From contig NZ_LWCC02000005.1 of NCBI RefSeq assembly GCF_001642695.1, positions 198,793 through 253,868 of the forward strand: DNA of 55,076 nt, read 5' to 3'. Every line of letters begins with the position of its first letter. Position 1 is the stretch's first letter. The translations under genes and the position numbers were made by a program. Of the stretch, positions 27,234 through 35,610 are shown piece by piece. The notes below the pieces were generated by a model. That model saw nothing but the letters and a program-made list of their open reading frames with translations. It was not told where the DNA came from and ran no database searches. Origin of the DNA: Streptomyces chilikensis. Its GTDB lineage: Bacteria; Actinomycetota; Actinomycetes; Streptomycetales; Streptomycetaceae.

Positions 27234-28031
27234 TCACGACGCCGTGAACGCCGCATCCCGTTCCCGCCGTTCCGGACGGCGGAAGAGCCCGGCCCAGAGA
27301 AACGGTTCGCCGAACGTCCCGGAGGCGGGGTCCGGCCGGCGCATCCGGCGGAGCTCCACCTCGGTCAGGTTGGAGAAGATCCACCGGAGGTCGTCGTCCC
27401 CGTACGCCACTCCCCCGTGCAGGCGGGCGTCGCGGTAGAGGTCGAGGTCGGGGAGTTCGGTGCCGGAGCCCTCCGCCCCGGTGGCGAAGCAGCTGAGGCC
27501 GAAGGACCCGCCGGGGGCGAGGAACCGGTCGAGGAAGGCCAGGTAACCGACGCGGCGGTGCGGCGGCAGGTGGTGGAAGCAGCCCGAGTCGTAGATCAGG
27601 TCGTACGGCCCGTCGAGGTCCCGCTCGGTGAGGGTGAACGCGTCGGCCCGGTGGAACGTCACCTCGACGCCCGCCTGTCCGGTGCGTTCACGCGCCCGGG
27701 CAAGCGCCTTCGGGGAGAGGTCCACCGCGTCGACGGCGAATCCGTGCCGCGCCAGGTGCAGGGTGTTGCGGCCCGGCCCGCACCCCAGGTCGAGCGCGCG
27801 GCCGCGGGTTCCCGGGGTGACGAGTCCGCGGTCGAGCCAGGACACCAGGCTCTCGTCGGGCCGGGCGGCGAAGAAGGGGACGCCGCGCGAGCGGTCGGCG
27901 TAGAAGCGGTCCCACCAGTCGGCGCCGCCGTCCGTCCACCGGTCGGCCTCGGGGGCGAAGAGCCCGTCCATCAGCCGGAGGACGTCGTCGGCCGTACGAA
28001 TGCCGCGCATGCTCCGCGGGGTGCGATCCAT
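27234..28031 (-). CDS. Class I SAM-dependent methyltransferase
   Basis: 265 aa. The AdoMet-binding motif I is ALDLGCGPGRNTLHLARHGF (about 78-98), followed by acidic VDAVDLSPKAL and motif IV DLIYDSGCFHHLPP; C-terminal motifs are FLDRFLAPGGSFGLSCF. The ~75-residue N-terminal extension includes WWDRFYADRSRGVPFF, seen in thiopurine/tellurite-type small-molecule methyltransferases. The substrate is unknown. No ribosome-binding site; TAGGGT lies 6 nt before the ATG, so the mRNA is probably leaderless. Confidence 0.88.
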   Translation of the reverse strand: MDRTPRSMRGIRTADDVLRLMDGLFAPEADRWTDGGADWWDRFYADRSRGVPFFAARPDESLVSWLDRGLVTPGTRGRALDLGCGPGRNTLHLARHGFAVDAVDLSPKALARARERTGQAGVEVTFHRADAFTLTERDLDGPYDLIYDSGCFHHLPPHRRVGYLAFLDRFLAPGGSFGLSCFATGAEGSGTELPDLDLYRDARLHGGVAYGDDDLRWIFSNLTEVELRRMRRPDPASGTFGEPFLWAGLFRRPERRERDAAFTAS

Positions 28032-28037
28032 GGCTGA

Positions 28038-28043
28038 ACCCTA
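28038..28043 (-). promoter_or_regulatory. -10-like hexamer for a probable leaderless methyltransferase mRNA
   Basis: Minus-strand TAGGGT, 6 nt upstream of the ATG at 28031. Confidence 0.45.
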
Positions 28044-28257
28044 GAAGGCGCAAGGGAGTTGGCCCAGGTCGCGGCGGTCGCGCGGAGTCCCTGGGAGGGC
28101 TGCCGGCGGGCTGCGCGGAGTCCGTGGGAGGGACGCCCGGACGGTGGCGCGCCGTGCGGGGAGCCGCGCCCGCAGGGGTCTTCCCCGCCCCTTCCCGCGG
28201 GCGGCGGGGGGCACTTGTCGAACTCCTTTCGCCGGGGCCGGGGCCGGCGCGGCGGCG

Positions 28258-29232
28258 TCAGCGCCCGGCGAACCGGTCCAGCGCCGCCATCACGTGCCGG
28301 CGCGTGGCCCCCCCGCCGAGGTGCCCCTCCCGCTCCACGGTGATCAGCTCGGCGTCCGGCCACCGGCGGCACAGCTGCCACGCGGTGTCCAGCGGCGCGC
28401 TCAGGTCGATCCCGCCGTGCACCAGGACGCCGGGAATGCCGGTCAGCCGGTGGGCGTCGCGGATGAGCTGCCCCTCCTCCAGCCAGGCGCCGTGGGCGAA
28501 GTAGTGCGAGCAGATGCGCACCATCGCCAGCACCGCCTCCGACGGCCGTCCGCTGTACGGCTTGGCCGTCCTTCCGCCCTCGGCGGAGAGCACGGCGTCC
28601 TCCCACGCGCACCAGTCGGCGGCGGCCCGCGACCGCACCCCGGGATCGGGGTCGGCCATCAGCCGCGCGTACGCCCCGACGACGTCACCGTCCGGCGGGG
28701 TGCCCGGCACTCCGGCGAGGAAGCGTTCCCAGTCCTGCGGGAAGAAGCGGCCCACCCCCCGGTAGAGCCAGTCGATCTCGGAGCGCCGGGTGGTGGTGAC
28801 CCCGGCGACGACGATCTCGGAGACCCGTGCGGGGTGCCGCTCGGCGTAGGCCAGGATCAGTGTGGAGCCCCAGGAGCCGCCGTACAGCAGCCAGCGGTCG
28901 ATGCCGAGCGCCTCCCGCAGCGACTCCATGTCGGCGATCAGGTGCTCGGTGGTGTTGTGCTCCATGGGGACCGACGGGTCGCTCGCGTGCGGAACGCTGC
29001 GGCCGCAGTTGCGCTGGTCGAACAGGACGATCCGGTACCGCTCGGGGTCGAAGACCCGCCGGGCCGCCGGCGAACGGCCCGAGCCCGGTCCGCCGTGCAC
29101 CACCAGGGCGGGCTTGCCCTCGGGGTTGCCGCAGGCCTCCCAGTACACCTGGTTGCCGTCGCCCACGTCGAGCAGTCCGCTCGCGTACGGCTCGAGGGGC
29201 GGGTACGGCTCGGACGGTTCCCGTTCAGGCAC
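28258..29232 (-). CDS. pip: Proline iminopeptidase
   Basis: 324 aa alpha/beta hydrolase releasing N-terminal proline from peptides. The oxyanion motif HGGPGSG is at 46-52 and the nucleophile elbow GGSWGS at 118-123 (S120), typical of the S33 prolyl aminopeptidases, as are DQRNCGRS and HNTTEHLIADMESLR. The acid is in VHGGIDLSAP and the His in REGHLGGG. No signal peptide, so cytoplasmic. The GTG start at 29232 has GGAGG upstream and overlaps the DUF998 gene by 8 nt, so they form an operon. Confidence 0.93.
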   Translation of the reverse strand: MPEREPSEPYPPLEPYASGLLDVGDGNQVYWEACGNPEGKPALVVHGGPGSGRSPAARRVFDPERYRIVLFDQRNCGRSVPHASDPSVPMEHNTTEHLIADMESLREALGIDRWLLYGGSWGSTLILAYAERHPARVSEIVVAGVTTTRRSEIDWLYRGVGRFFPQDWERFLAGVPGTPPDGDVVGAYARLMADPDPGVRSRAAADWCAWEDAVLSAEGGRTAKPYSGRPSEAVLAMVRICSHYFAHGAWLEEGQLIRDAHRLTGIPGVLVHGGIDLSAPLDTAWQLCRRWPDAELITVEREGHLGGGATRRHVMAALDRFAGR

Positions 29233-29908
29233 AGCGTTCCCTCTCCTCCGGCCGGCGCACCGGCGTGAACCGCGCGCCCCCGTCGGCCCGTCCGGACAGG
29301 CCGGCCAGTCCGAGTGCGAAGGCCCACAGCAGGAGCGGGTAGGCGGCGACGCGCTCCATTCCCCCCATGCCCAGGCCGAGGGGCTGACGGTACAGCAGCA
29401 GGCCGCAGGCGGTGGCCGCCACCGTACCCGATGCCGCGGCGGCCCACCGCCACGGCCGGGCGACCCGGTCCGCCAGACCGGCCGCCGCGAGGAGCAGACC
29501 GATGTTTCCGACGCCCATCGCCAGCGCCGCGCCCAGCACGTGCAGGTGCGCGTCGACGTCGGCGGGGGCGAGGCCGGCCAGGGCGAATCCGGTGGCCGCC
29601 GCGCCGAGCGCCGCCCTGGCCGCGGCGCCGGCCGGTCCGCGTCGCCAGAGGGTGCCGGTCAGCACCGCCCCGGCCAGGAACAGCACGCCCAGGACGACGA
29701 ACGAGCCGTTCATCAGGGTGTGTTCGGGTGAGCAGACGTAGCGCGGTTGCGGCCCGCCCTGCGGGCCGCAGGTGACGTTGCCCAGGTCGCTGATGTTGTG
29801 CTCCGCCCAGCTGTACGGACGGCTCCACGCGGACTCGGCGATCCCGTGGACCACGAAGAACTGCGCGACCGCCACCACCCACGCGGCATGTCCCAGCCGG
29901 TCCCTCAC
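29225..29908 (-). CDS. DUF998-family membrane protein
   Basis: 227 aa from a GTG at 29908 with a GAGGAGG site. About six hydrophobic helices; the first loop contains YSWAEHNISDLGNVTCG, the diagnostic DUF998 motif, with a conserved VCSPEHTLMNGSFVVLG after it. Function of DUF998 is unknown. The 3' end overlaps the start of pip, giving a two-gene unit. Confidence 0.85.
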   Translation of the reverse strand: MRDRLGHAAWVVAVAQFFVVHGIAESAWSRPYSWAEHNISDLGNVTCGPQGGPQPRYVCSPEHTLMNGSFVVLGVLFLAGAVLTGTLWRRGPAGAAARAALGAAATGFALAGLAPADVDAHLHVLGAALAMGVGNIGLLLAAAGLADRVARPWRWAAAASGTVAATACGLLLYRQPLGLGMGGMERVAAYPLLLWAFALGLAGLSGRADGGARFTPVRRPEERERCA

Positions 29909-30088
29909 CTGTGCCTCCTCGCACGACGATCGTGCGGCCAGTCGACCAGGGGACAAGGGTTCGGGCACGCCGGATGACCCCGTGCCGGTACGGAGGTCAC
30001 CCGTCCGTACCGCGCCGCCGGACGCCCCGCCGGCGTGGCGACGGGCACCGGGACGCACGAAGCGGCCGTGCCGGAGCGGCCTTCCTCG

Positions 30089-30505
30089 TCAGCCCTTCCG
30101 CTGCTGGAAGCGGATCATGTTGCCGGCGGGGTCGCGGAAGGCGCAGTCGCGCACGCCGTAGTGCTGGTCGGCCGGCTCCTGCAGGACCTCGCCGGCGCCG
30201 CTGGAGCGGATGCGCTCGAAGGTGCCGTCGACGTCCTCGGTGGCGAAGACGACCGCGCGGAGCAGGCCCTTGGCCAGCAGTTCCGTCATGGCGCGCCGGT
30301 CGGCGGGCGAGGCGTTCGGGTCGGCGAGCGGCGGCTCCAGCACGACGGAGACGTCCGGCTGGGACGGGGCGCCCAGGGTCACCCAGCGCATGTTCTCGAA
30401 CCCGACGTCGTCGCGCACCTCCAGGCCGAGGGCGTCGCGGTAGAAGGTGAGCGCCTTGTCGTGGTCGTCGACGGCGATGAAGCACTGCGAGAGCGTGATG
30501 TCCAT
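30089..30505 (-). CDS. VOC-family protein (glyoxalase/bleomycin-resistance fold)
   Basis: 138 aa from the ATG at 30505; a GTG at 30514, one nucleotide past the AraC stop, would give three more residues. Beta-alpha-beta-beta-beta repeats are visible: ITLSQCFIAVDDHDKALTFYRDALGLEVR, then VVFATEDVDGTFERIRSSGAGEVLQEPADQHYGVRDCAFRDPAGNMIRFQQ. The final DPAGNMIRF motif is typical of VOC enzymes. It follows the AraC regulator with little or no gap, so the two are coupled; this AraC-VOC pair is common in actinobacteria. Substrate unknown. Confidence 0.9.
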   Translation of the reverse strand: MDITLSQCFIAVDDHDKALTFYRDALGLEVRDDVGFENMRWVTLGAPSQPDVSVVLEPPLADPNASPADRRAMTELLAKGLLRAVVFATEDVDGTFERIRSSGAGEVLQEPADQHYGVRDCAFRDPAGNMIRFQQRKG

Positions 30506-30515
30506 GCGTTCCACG

Positions 30516-30932
30516 CTAGGCTCGCGGCGCGGTGCGCGCTTCTCCGTTCCTGACCGGTCGGGTGTAGAGCTTGGCGACGCAGGGCGGGACGGCGGCGCCC
30601 GCCGAGTGGTCGCGTGCCCGGTAGGCGCTCGGGGTCTCGCCGACCAGTTCGGTGAAGCGGGAGCTGAACGACCCGAGGGAGGTGCACCCGACCGCGAAGC
30701 AGACCTCGGTGACCGACAGGTCGCCCCGGCGCAGCAGCGCCTTGGCCCGCTCGACGCGGCGCGTCATCAGGTAGCTGTACGGCGTCTCCCCGAAGGCCGC
30801 GCGGAAGCTGCGCGAGAAGTGGCCCGGTGACATCAGGGCGACGGCGGCCAGCGCCGGTACGTCGAGCGGCTCCGCGTAGTCGCGGTCCATCGTGTCGCGC
30901 GCCCGGCGCAGCCGGACCAGGTCCTCGAGCAT
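30516..30932 (-). CDS. AraC-family transcriptional regulator (DNA-binding domain only)
   Basis: 138 aa from the ATG at 30932. Almost the whole protein is an AraC double helix-turn-helix: DVPALAAVALMSPGHFSRSFRAAFGETPYSYLMTRRVERAKALLRRGDLSVTEVCFAVGCTSLGSFSSRFTELVGETPSAYR. There is no N-terminal ligand-binding cupin, so effector response, if any, must come from the ~35-residue C-terminal tail or a partner. It likely controls itself and the VOC gene. The 274-bp upstream gap faces the LLM oxidoreductase gene. Confidence 0.92.
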   Translation of the reverse strand: MLEDLVRLRRARDTMDRDYAEPLDVPALAAVALMSPGHFSRSFRAAFGETPYSYLMTRRVERAKALLRRGDLSVTEVCFAVGCTSLGSFSSRFTELVGETPSAYRARDHSAGAAVPPCVAKLYTRPVRNGEARTAPRA

Positions 30933-31206
30933 CACCCGTCCAGCCTCCCACAACGCACCGGGCCGGTCCCGGCGTCCACGGGTTCCCGGGGTGACGGTCC
31001 CGGGGCGGGATCCGCGCGGTGGCCGGCCCGTCCCGTCTCCGCGGCCGTCGCCGCGTGACGGCGCGTCACCGCGCGTCCCGCGGTCCGGTGCCCGGCGGCA
31101 TCCACCCCCCGGGCGTTACGGGCCGGCCCGCCGACGCCTCGCCGGCGCTGCGCCCACCCGGCGGCATCCACGGTTTCCTGTCCCTTTTGCCGGGAACGCG
31201 GCAGAC
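30933..31206. other. Divergent intergenic region with a 15-bp direct repeat
   Basis: CCCGGCGGCATCCAC occurs at 31091-31105 and again at 31157-31171, 66 bp apart. GTGAC-N5-GTCAC lies at 31055-31069. These could be sites for the AraC protein or another regulator; no promoter elements were identified with confidence. Confidence 0.4.
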
Positions 31207-32178
31207 ATGGTGCAAATCGGATACACGATGATGACCGAGCAGGCCGGGCCGCGGGAACTGGTGGGGCACGTGGTGCGGGCCGAGGAGGCCGGTTTCGACT
31301 TCTCGGTGACCTCGGACCACTACTTCCCGTGGCTGCGCGAGCAGGGGCACGCCCCGTACGCGTGGGCGGTGCTGGGCGCGGCGGCGCAGGCGACCTCACG
31401 GATCCCGCTGATGACGTACGTGACCTGCCCGACCTTCCGCTACCACCCGGCGGTGGTGGCGCAGAAGGCGGCGACCCTGCAACTGCTCTCGCAGGGCCGC
31501 TTCCGGCTGGGGCTGGGTTCCGGCGAGAACCTCAACGAGCACGTGACCGGCGAGGGCTGGCCGGCGGTGGACGTGCGGCACGAGCGGTTCGAGGAAGCCG
31601 TGGAGATCATCCGGGCGCTCCTGGACGGCGGGCACCTGACCTACCACGGGGAGCACTACCAGGTGGACTCCGCCAAGCTGTGGGACCTGCCCGACCGGCC
31701 GCCGCAGATCGGGATCGCGGTCTCCGGCGAGCAGTCCTGCGCGCTGGCCGGGCACTACGCCGACCTGGTGATCGCCACCGAACCGAAGAAGGACCTGCTG
31801 GACCTGTTCGACCAGCACGGCGGCGAGGGCAAGCCGCGCGTCGGACAGCTCCCGGTCTGCTTCGACCCCGACCGGGAGACCGCGGTCCGGCGGGCGCACG
31901 AGCAGTTCCGGTGGTTCGGCATGGGCTGGAAGGTCAACGCCGAGCTCCCGCATCCGGACTCGTTCGCCGCCGCCACGCAGTTCGTGAGGCCGGACGACGT
32001 CGCCTCCTCGATCCCCTGCGGCGACGACCCGGAGGCCTTCGTCGAGGCGGTGCGGCCCTACGCGGAGGCCGGGTTCACCGAGGTCGCCCTGGTGCAGATC
32101 GGCGGGGAGTCCCAGCACGGGTTCCTGGAGTGGTCCGAGCGCACCCTGCTGCCCGAGTTGCGCAACGCCTTCGGGTGA
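31207..32178 (+). CDS. LLM-class F420-dependent oxidoreductase (TIGR03557-like)
   Basis: 323 aa luciferase-like TIM-barrel protein. The N-terminus MVQIGYTMMTEQAGPRELVGHVVRAEEAGFDFSVTSDHYFPW and GRFRLGLGSGENLNEHVTGEGWP, plus IGIAVSGEQSCALAGHYADLVIATEP, are the pattern of the glucose-6-phosphate-dehydrogenase-like F420 subgroup. Coenzyme F420 is made by streptomycetes. The substrate is not predictable; distant relatives act on G6P or small aldehydes and ketones. ATG at 31207 with a weak site (GGGAAC); the upstream frame to 30892 is a shadow of the AraC gene. Confidence 0.9.
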   Translation: MVQIGYTMMTEQAGPRELVGHVVRAEEAGFDFSVTSDHYFPWLREQGHAPYAWAVLGAAAQATSRIPLMTYVTCPTFRYHPAVVAQKAATLQLLSQGRFRLGLGSGENLNEHVTGEGWPAVDVRHERFEEAVEIIRALLDGGHLTYHGEHYQVDSAKLWDLPDRPPQIGIAVSGEQSCALAGHYADLVIATEPKKDLLDLFDQHGGEGKPRVGQLPVCFDPDRETAVRRAHEQFRWFGMGWKVNAELPHPDSFAAATQFVRPDDVASSIPCGDDPEAFVEAVRPYAEAGFTEVALVQIGGESQHGFLEWSERTLLPELRNAFG

Positions 32179-32273
32179 CCTCGCCGACGCCCGGAAGTCG
32201 GTGGTCATGGGCGCGGGGAGTGGGGGTAACAGGGTGTGCACCGTACATCTCGTCCACTCCCCCGGAGGTCTCG

Positions 32274-32717
32274 ATGAAGTCGAGCGCGTTCGTGCACAGG
32301 GCCGTTGTGATGCAGCTCCAGTCCGGCGGGAGCGACAGCGACGCCAACCGCTTCGCGGTGCTCGCCCACCTGAGCTACGACATCGAGGACCCGTTCGCGG
32401 TCACCGCGACGTTCAGCCATGACGGCCGGGTGCTGGCCCGCTGGCGGCTGGCCCGCGAGATGCTCGCCGAGGGCCTGCGCCGGCCGGTCGGCGAGGGGGA
32501 CGTGCGGTTCTCGCCGCGCTACGCCCGCGGCTGGCACGAGCTGCGCATGGACTTCTACGGGGAGCACCGGGGCGACGGCGAGCGGCACCACGCCGTCGTT
32601 CACGCCTGGGCGCCGGCCGTGGAGCGGTTCCTGGAGGAGAGCTACCGGGTGGTGGCTCCCGGCGACGAGCACGTCGAGGTGGACGGCTTCCTCTCGGAGC
32701 TGCTGGCCAACGGCTGA
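32274..32717 (+). CDS. SsgA-family sporulation/cell-division regulator (SALP)
   Basis: 147 aa; GGAGG 8 nt before the ATG. It shows the SsgA-like pattern: LAHLSYDIEDPFAVTATFSHDGRVLARWRLAREMLAEGLRRPVGEGDVRFSP, then VVHAWAPAVERFLEESYRVVAPGDEHVEVDGFLSELLA. SALPs occur only in morphologically complex actinomycetes and steer septum placement, spore-wall assembly or autolytic spore separation, with SsgB recruiting FtsZ. Which SALP this is cannot be told from sequence alone; the longer middle loop (GEHRGDGERHH) is unlike SsgA or SsgB. GGGTAA about 45 nt upstream is an imperfect SigB-type -10. Confidence 0.93.
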   Translation: MKSSAFVHRAVVMQLQSGGSDSDANRFAVLAHLSYDIEDPFAVTATFSHDGRVLARWRLAREMLAEGLRRPVGEGDVRFSPRYARGWHELRMDFYGEHRGDGERHHAVVHAWAPAVERFLEESYRVVAPGDEHVEVDGFLSELLANG

Positions 32718-32808
32718 GGCCCCCGCGGCGCCGGCGAGGGCTTCGGCCGGGACGAGCGGCGCCCCCAGGAGGCGACGGAGACACCGGAGACACCGGACGA
32801 GCAGACGA

Positions 32809-32840
32809 AAGGCCCGGACCCGCTGAGCGGGCCGGGCCTT
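32809..32840. terminator. Terminator hairpin between the SsgA-like and DUF6328 genes
   Basis: AAGGCCCGG at 32809-32817 pairs with CCGGGCCTT at 32832-32840; an inner CCCGC/GCGGG stem closes on TGA. It lies between convergent genes. Confidence 0.8.
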
Positions 32841-32865
32841 CGCCGTGCGACGCGGGGGCCGGCGG

Positions 32866-33393
32866 CTACTTCGAGGTGTAGCGGTAGCGGGTCCACAGGG
32901 GCAGCACGAACCAGCACAGGATGTACCAGGACAGCACCCCCGCGACCAGGTACGGCACGAAGCCGTCGTGGGTGGCGACACGGAGGATGAGCAGCAGCGC
33001 GCTGGTCATGGTCGCCAGCAGGAGCACCAGCCCCGTGAAGGTCACCCGGGCCGCCCACTGGACGGCCTGCGGCTTGACCTGGCGGCCGGAGACGATGCGG
33101 TGCAGCGCGACGGGGGCGATCAGGGCTCCGGTCGTCATCGCGCCGAGCACCACGGTGACCAGGTAGATGGTGCGGTCGGTCTGGCCGAGTTCCTCGTAGC
33201 CGGGCTGGAAGACGACGGTGAGCAGGAACCCGAAGAGGATCTGGACGCCGGTCTGGGCGACCCTCACCTCCTGGATCAGCTCGCCCCACTTCCGGTCCGC
33301 CGCCTCCTCCTCGGTCTCGTTGCGGCCTCTCCTGGGCCGCCGGCCTATGCCGTCCTCCAGGCCGTCCTCGTCGCCGGGTCGGTTACCGGTCAC
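32866..33393 (-). CDS. DUF6328-family membrane protein
   Basis: 175 aa from a GTG at 33393 with AGGAGG upstream. A charged N-terminal 45 residues (RRPRRGRNETEEEAADRKWGELIQEVRVAQTG) precedes four hydrophobic helices: VQILFGFLLTVVF, IYLVTVVLGAMTTGALIAPVALHR, VTFTGLVLLLATMTSALLLILRVA and YLVAGVLSWYILCWFVLPLW. The motif EVRVAQTGVQILFGFLLT matches a family I remember as DUF6328 in actinobacteria. Function unknown. The promoter region shared with the next gene contains decamer repeats. Confidence 0.82.
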   Translation of the reverse strand: MTGNRPGDEDGLEDGIGRRPRRGRNETEEEAADRKWGELIQEVRVAQTGVQILFGFLLTVVFQPGYEELGQTDRTIYLVTVVLGAMTTGALIAPVALHRIVSGRQVKPQAVQWAARVTFTGLVLLLATMTSALLLILRVATHDGFVPYLVAGVLSWYILCWFVLPLWTRYRYTSK

Positions 33394-33461
33394 CCTTCCT
33401 CCTGTTCACCGGGGGCACTGTCCGAGTGCCCCTTCTGCCCGTGATTCCCCAGGCCAAGCGG

Positions 33462-33491
33462 CCGGGATCGACCGGGATCGACCGGGACACG
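33462..33491. repeat. Tandem 10-bp repeats in a divergent promoter region
   Basis: CCGGGATCGA (33462-33471), CCGGGATCGA (33472-33481) and the partial copy CCGGGACACG (33482-33491) stand in tandem at one-helical-turn spacing, just upstream of a candidate promoter. Suggestive of a multi-site operator. Confidence 0.6.
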
Positions 33492-33499
33492 GTCCTGCG

Positions 33500-33525
33500 G
33501 TTTCGGGTGCCGGTCGGGCGGTTAC
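33500..33525 (+). promoter_or_regulatory. Candidate SigB-type promoter (one mismatch)
   Basis: GTTTC (33500-33504), 15-nt spacer, GGTTAC (33520-33525; consensus GGGTAY). It would start transcription about 45 nt before the ATG at 33577. Confidence 0.35.
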
Positions 33526-33576
33526 CCGTCAGGCTGCAATCAGGCAGGCGATCTGGGCCGAGGGAGTCCGTTGACC

Positions 33577-33924
33577 ATGACCGGGACACAGCTCACCATC
33601 ACCCTCAGCGGTGGACACTGCTCCGACGCCCAGGCGGTGCTCCGCACCCTGGAGCCGATCTTCGGTCCTCCGGACTCCCAGCCCAAGGACGAGCACGCCA
33701 CGGTGCACACCGCCGTCTTCGGCGGTACGGAGGGTTCCGCCCCCACCCCCGAGGACACCTCGGGGCGGACCGGGGTCGCCGACCCCGTGACCGTGACACT
33801 GCAGGGCACGCCCGAGGCGGTCCACAAGGCGGGTGAAGCGCTGACCGCGGCCTTCACCGTGCGCGACCGGGGGACCGTCTCCGGGGACCAGGAGCAGGAG
33901 CGGGAGATCCTCATCGAGGCCTGA
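33577..33924 (+). CDS. Hypothetical small protein
   Basis: 115 aa from the ATG at 33577; a TTG two codons earlier sits closer to GGGAG and is an alternative. Soluble and acidic at the C-terminus. The sequence reads LTITLSGGHCSDAQAVLRTLEPIFG...DPVTVTLQGTPEAVHKAGEALTAAFTVRDRG, with alternating strand-helix pattern and the C-terminal half resembling a small ferredoxin-like alpha/beta unit. No family recognised. Divergent from the DUF6328 gene; a perfect 14-bp terminator follows. Confidence 0.75.
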   Translation: MTGTQLTITLSGGHCSDAQAVLRTLEPIFGPPDSQPKDEHATVHTAVFGGTEGSAPTPEDTSGRTGVADPVTVTLQGTPEAVHKAGEALTAAFTVRDRGTVSGDQEQEREILIEA

Positions 33925-33947
33925 CGCTCCCACCGCCACGACACGAG

Positions 33948-33981
33948 GGGCGGGGCCGTTCGCACCGGAACGGCCCCGCCC
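33948..33981. terminator. Terminator between convergent genes
   Basis: Perfect 14-bp stem, 33948-33961 with 33968-33981 (arm GGGCGGGGCCGTTC), 6-nt loop. Serves the hypothetical gene and the convergent aldo/keto reductase. Confidence 0.85.
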
Positions 33982-34000
33982 TTCGTCGTACCGCCGGCGG

Positions 34001-34984
34001 CTACCAGCGGTTCTCGACCTGCTCCTTGATCCGGCGCTCGTAGAGGTCGCGGACCGACGCCAGAGTCTCCTCGGAGAGCGGCGGCAGACCGGCCGCGGCG
34101 GCGTTGGTGCGGGCCTGCTCGGGATTGCGGGCGCCGGGGATCACGGTGGTGACGCCGGGCTGCTGCATGATCCAGCGCAGCGCGGCCTGGGCCGGGGTGA
34201 AGCCCACGGGAACCAGCCCGGAGAACTCGGCGGCGGCCTCCACACCGGTCTCGTAGTCCACCCCGGAGAAGGTCTCGCCCTGGTCGAAGGCCTCGCCGTG
34301 CCGGTTGAAGGTCCGATGGTCGTTGGCCGCGAAGACGGTGTCCTTGGTGTACTTGCCGGACAGCAGCCCGGAGGCCAGCGGGACGCGGGCGATGATGCCG
34401 ACGCCGGCCTCGGCGGCGGCCGGAAGCACCTCGAGGAGGGGCTTCATCCGGAAGGGGTTGAGGATGATCTGCACGCTGGCCACGTTCGGCCGGGCGATCG
34501 CGGTGAGGGCCTCGGCGCAGGTCTCCACGCTGACGCCGTAGGCGGCCGTGCGGCCCTCCTCGACCAGGGTGTCGAGGGCGTCGAAGACCTCGTCGCTCGA
34601 GTAGACCGCCGTGGGCGGGCAGTGCAGCTGGACCAGGTCCAGCCGCTCCACGCCGAGGTTGCGGCGGGAACGGTCGTTCCACGCCCGGAAGTTCTCCAGG
34701 ACGTAGTTCTCCGGGATCTGGTCGACGCGACGGCCCATCTTGGTGGCGACCGTGATGTCCAGGTCCGGCCGGCCGCGCAGGAAGGCGGCGATGGTCTGCT
34801 CGCTGCGTCCGTCCCCGTAGACGTCCGCGGTGTCGAAGAAGGTGGTGCCGGACTCCGCGGCCGCCTCGAGGACGGCCAGCGCGTCCTTCTCGTCGACGTC
34901 GCCCCAGTCGGCGCCAAGCTGCCAGGTGCCGAGTCCGATGACCGAAAGGCTCTGACCCGACCTGCCGATTACTCGCTGTTCCAT
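34001..34984 (-). CDS. Aldo/keto reductase
   Basis: 327 aa from the ATG at 34984. The NADPH-dependent AKR barrel has its catalytic Asp/Tyr in TFFDTADVYGDGRSE, Lys in TVATKMGRR and His in LDLVQLHCPP. The C-terminal cofactor motif TTVIPGARNPEQARTNAAA is conserved. It reduces aldehydes, ketones or sugars; specific substrate unknown. Divergent from the SRPBCC gene (147-bp gap). A second AKR of a different subgroup is at 40.4 kb. Confidence 0.92.
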   Translation of the reverse strand: MEQRVIGRSGQSLSVIGLGTWQLGADWGDVDEKDALAVLEAAAESGTTFFDTADVYGDGRSEQTIAAFLRGRPDLDITVATKMGRRVDQIPENYVLENFRAWNDRSRRNLGVERLDLVQLHCPPTAVYSSDEVFDALDTLVEEGRTAAYGVSVETCAEALTAIARPNVASVQIILNPFRMKPLLEVLPAAAEAGVGIIARVPLASGLLSGKYTKDTVFAANDHRTFNRHGEAFDQGETFSGVDYETGVEAAAEFSGLVPVGFTPAQAALRWIMQQPGVTTVIPGARNPEQARTNAAAAGLPPLSEETLASVRDLYERRIKEQVENRW

Positions 34985-35131
34985 ACCGGCCAGTCTTTCA
35001 CGCCGTGTCACGTCCTCCGCCCCCGGGCGCCGGTACGGAGAGCTGTCCTCCGCTTCTTCGCGGAACGCGGTTTGCTCCGGAGGCGGGCGGCAAGACGCAA
35101 GTCACGCAAGCTACACGAAGGAGGACATCAC

Positions 35132-35584
35132 GTGTCCGTGATCGAGGAATCCATCGAGGTCCGAGTTCCTGTGCACACCGCGTACAACCAGTGGACGCAG
35201 TTCGAGACCTTCCCCGAGTTCATGAGCGGGGTCGAGCGGATCGAGCAGCGCACCGACACCCTCACGCACTGGGTGACCAAGGTGGACGGCGTCAAGCGGG
35301 AGTTCGACGCCGAGATCACCGAGCAGATCCCTGACGAGTGCGTCAGCTGGACCACCGTCGACGGGGAGACCAAGCAGGAGGGCCGGGTGACCTTCCAGCC
35401 GGTCGCCCCGGGCACCACCAAGGTGAACCTGCGCATGCGGCTGCAGCCCGAGGGCGCGGCCGAGAAGATCGGCGACAAGCTGGGCTTCGTGGAGCGCAAC
35501 GCCAAGGCCGACCTGCAGCGCTTCAAGAAGTTCATCGAGGAGCGCGGCACCGAGACCGGCGAGTGGCGCGGCACCGTCCTGTGA
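35132..35584 (+). CDS. SRPBCC-family (polyketide cyclase/dehydrase-like) protein
   Basis: 150 aa from a GTG at 35132, preceded by GAAGGAGG. START-like helix-grip fold: VIEESIEVRVPVHTAYNQWTQFETFPEFMSGVERIEQ, then ITEQIPDECVSWTTVDGETKQEGRVTFQPVAPGTTKVNLRMRLQPEGAAEKIGDKLGFVERNAKADLQRFKKFIEE. This subfamily is common in stress-related streptomycete clusters and probably binds a hydrophobic ligand; no catalytic residues can be assigned. An upstream in-frame extension to 34298 is antisense of the aldo/keto reductase. Confidence 0.9.
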   Translation: MSVIEESIEVRVPVHTAYNQWTQFETFPEFMSGVERIEQRTDTLTHWVTKVDGVKREFDAEITEQIPDECVSWTTVDGETKQEGRVTFQPVAPGTTKVNLRMRLQPEGAAEKIGDKLGFVERNAKADLQRFKKFIEERGTETGEWRGTVL

Positions 35585-35610
35585 CGGCACCGCGCCGGTG
35601 AGGGCCGGCC

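Noticed and set aside
28079-28132. Repeat GCGCGGAGTCC.TGGGAGGG (two copies, 34 bp apart) as a CRISPR or mobile-element remnant
   Set aside because: Only two imperfect copies with no spacers, terminal repeats or transposase; probably a local duplication.
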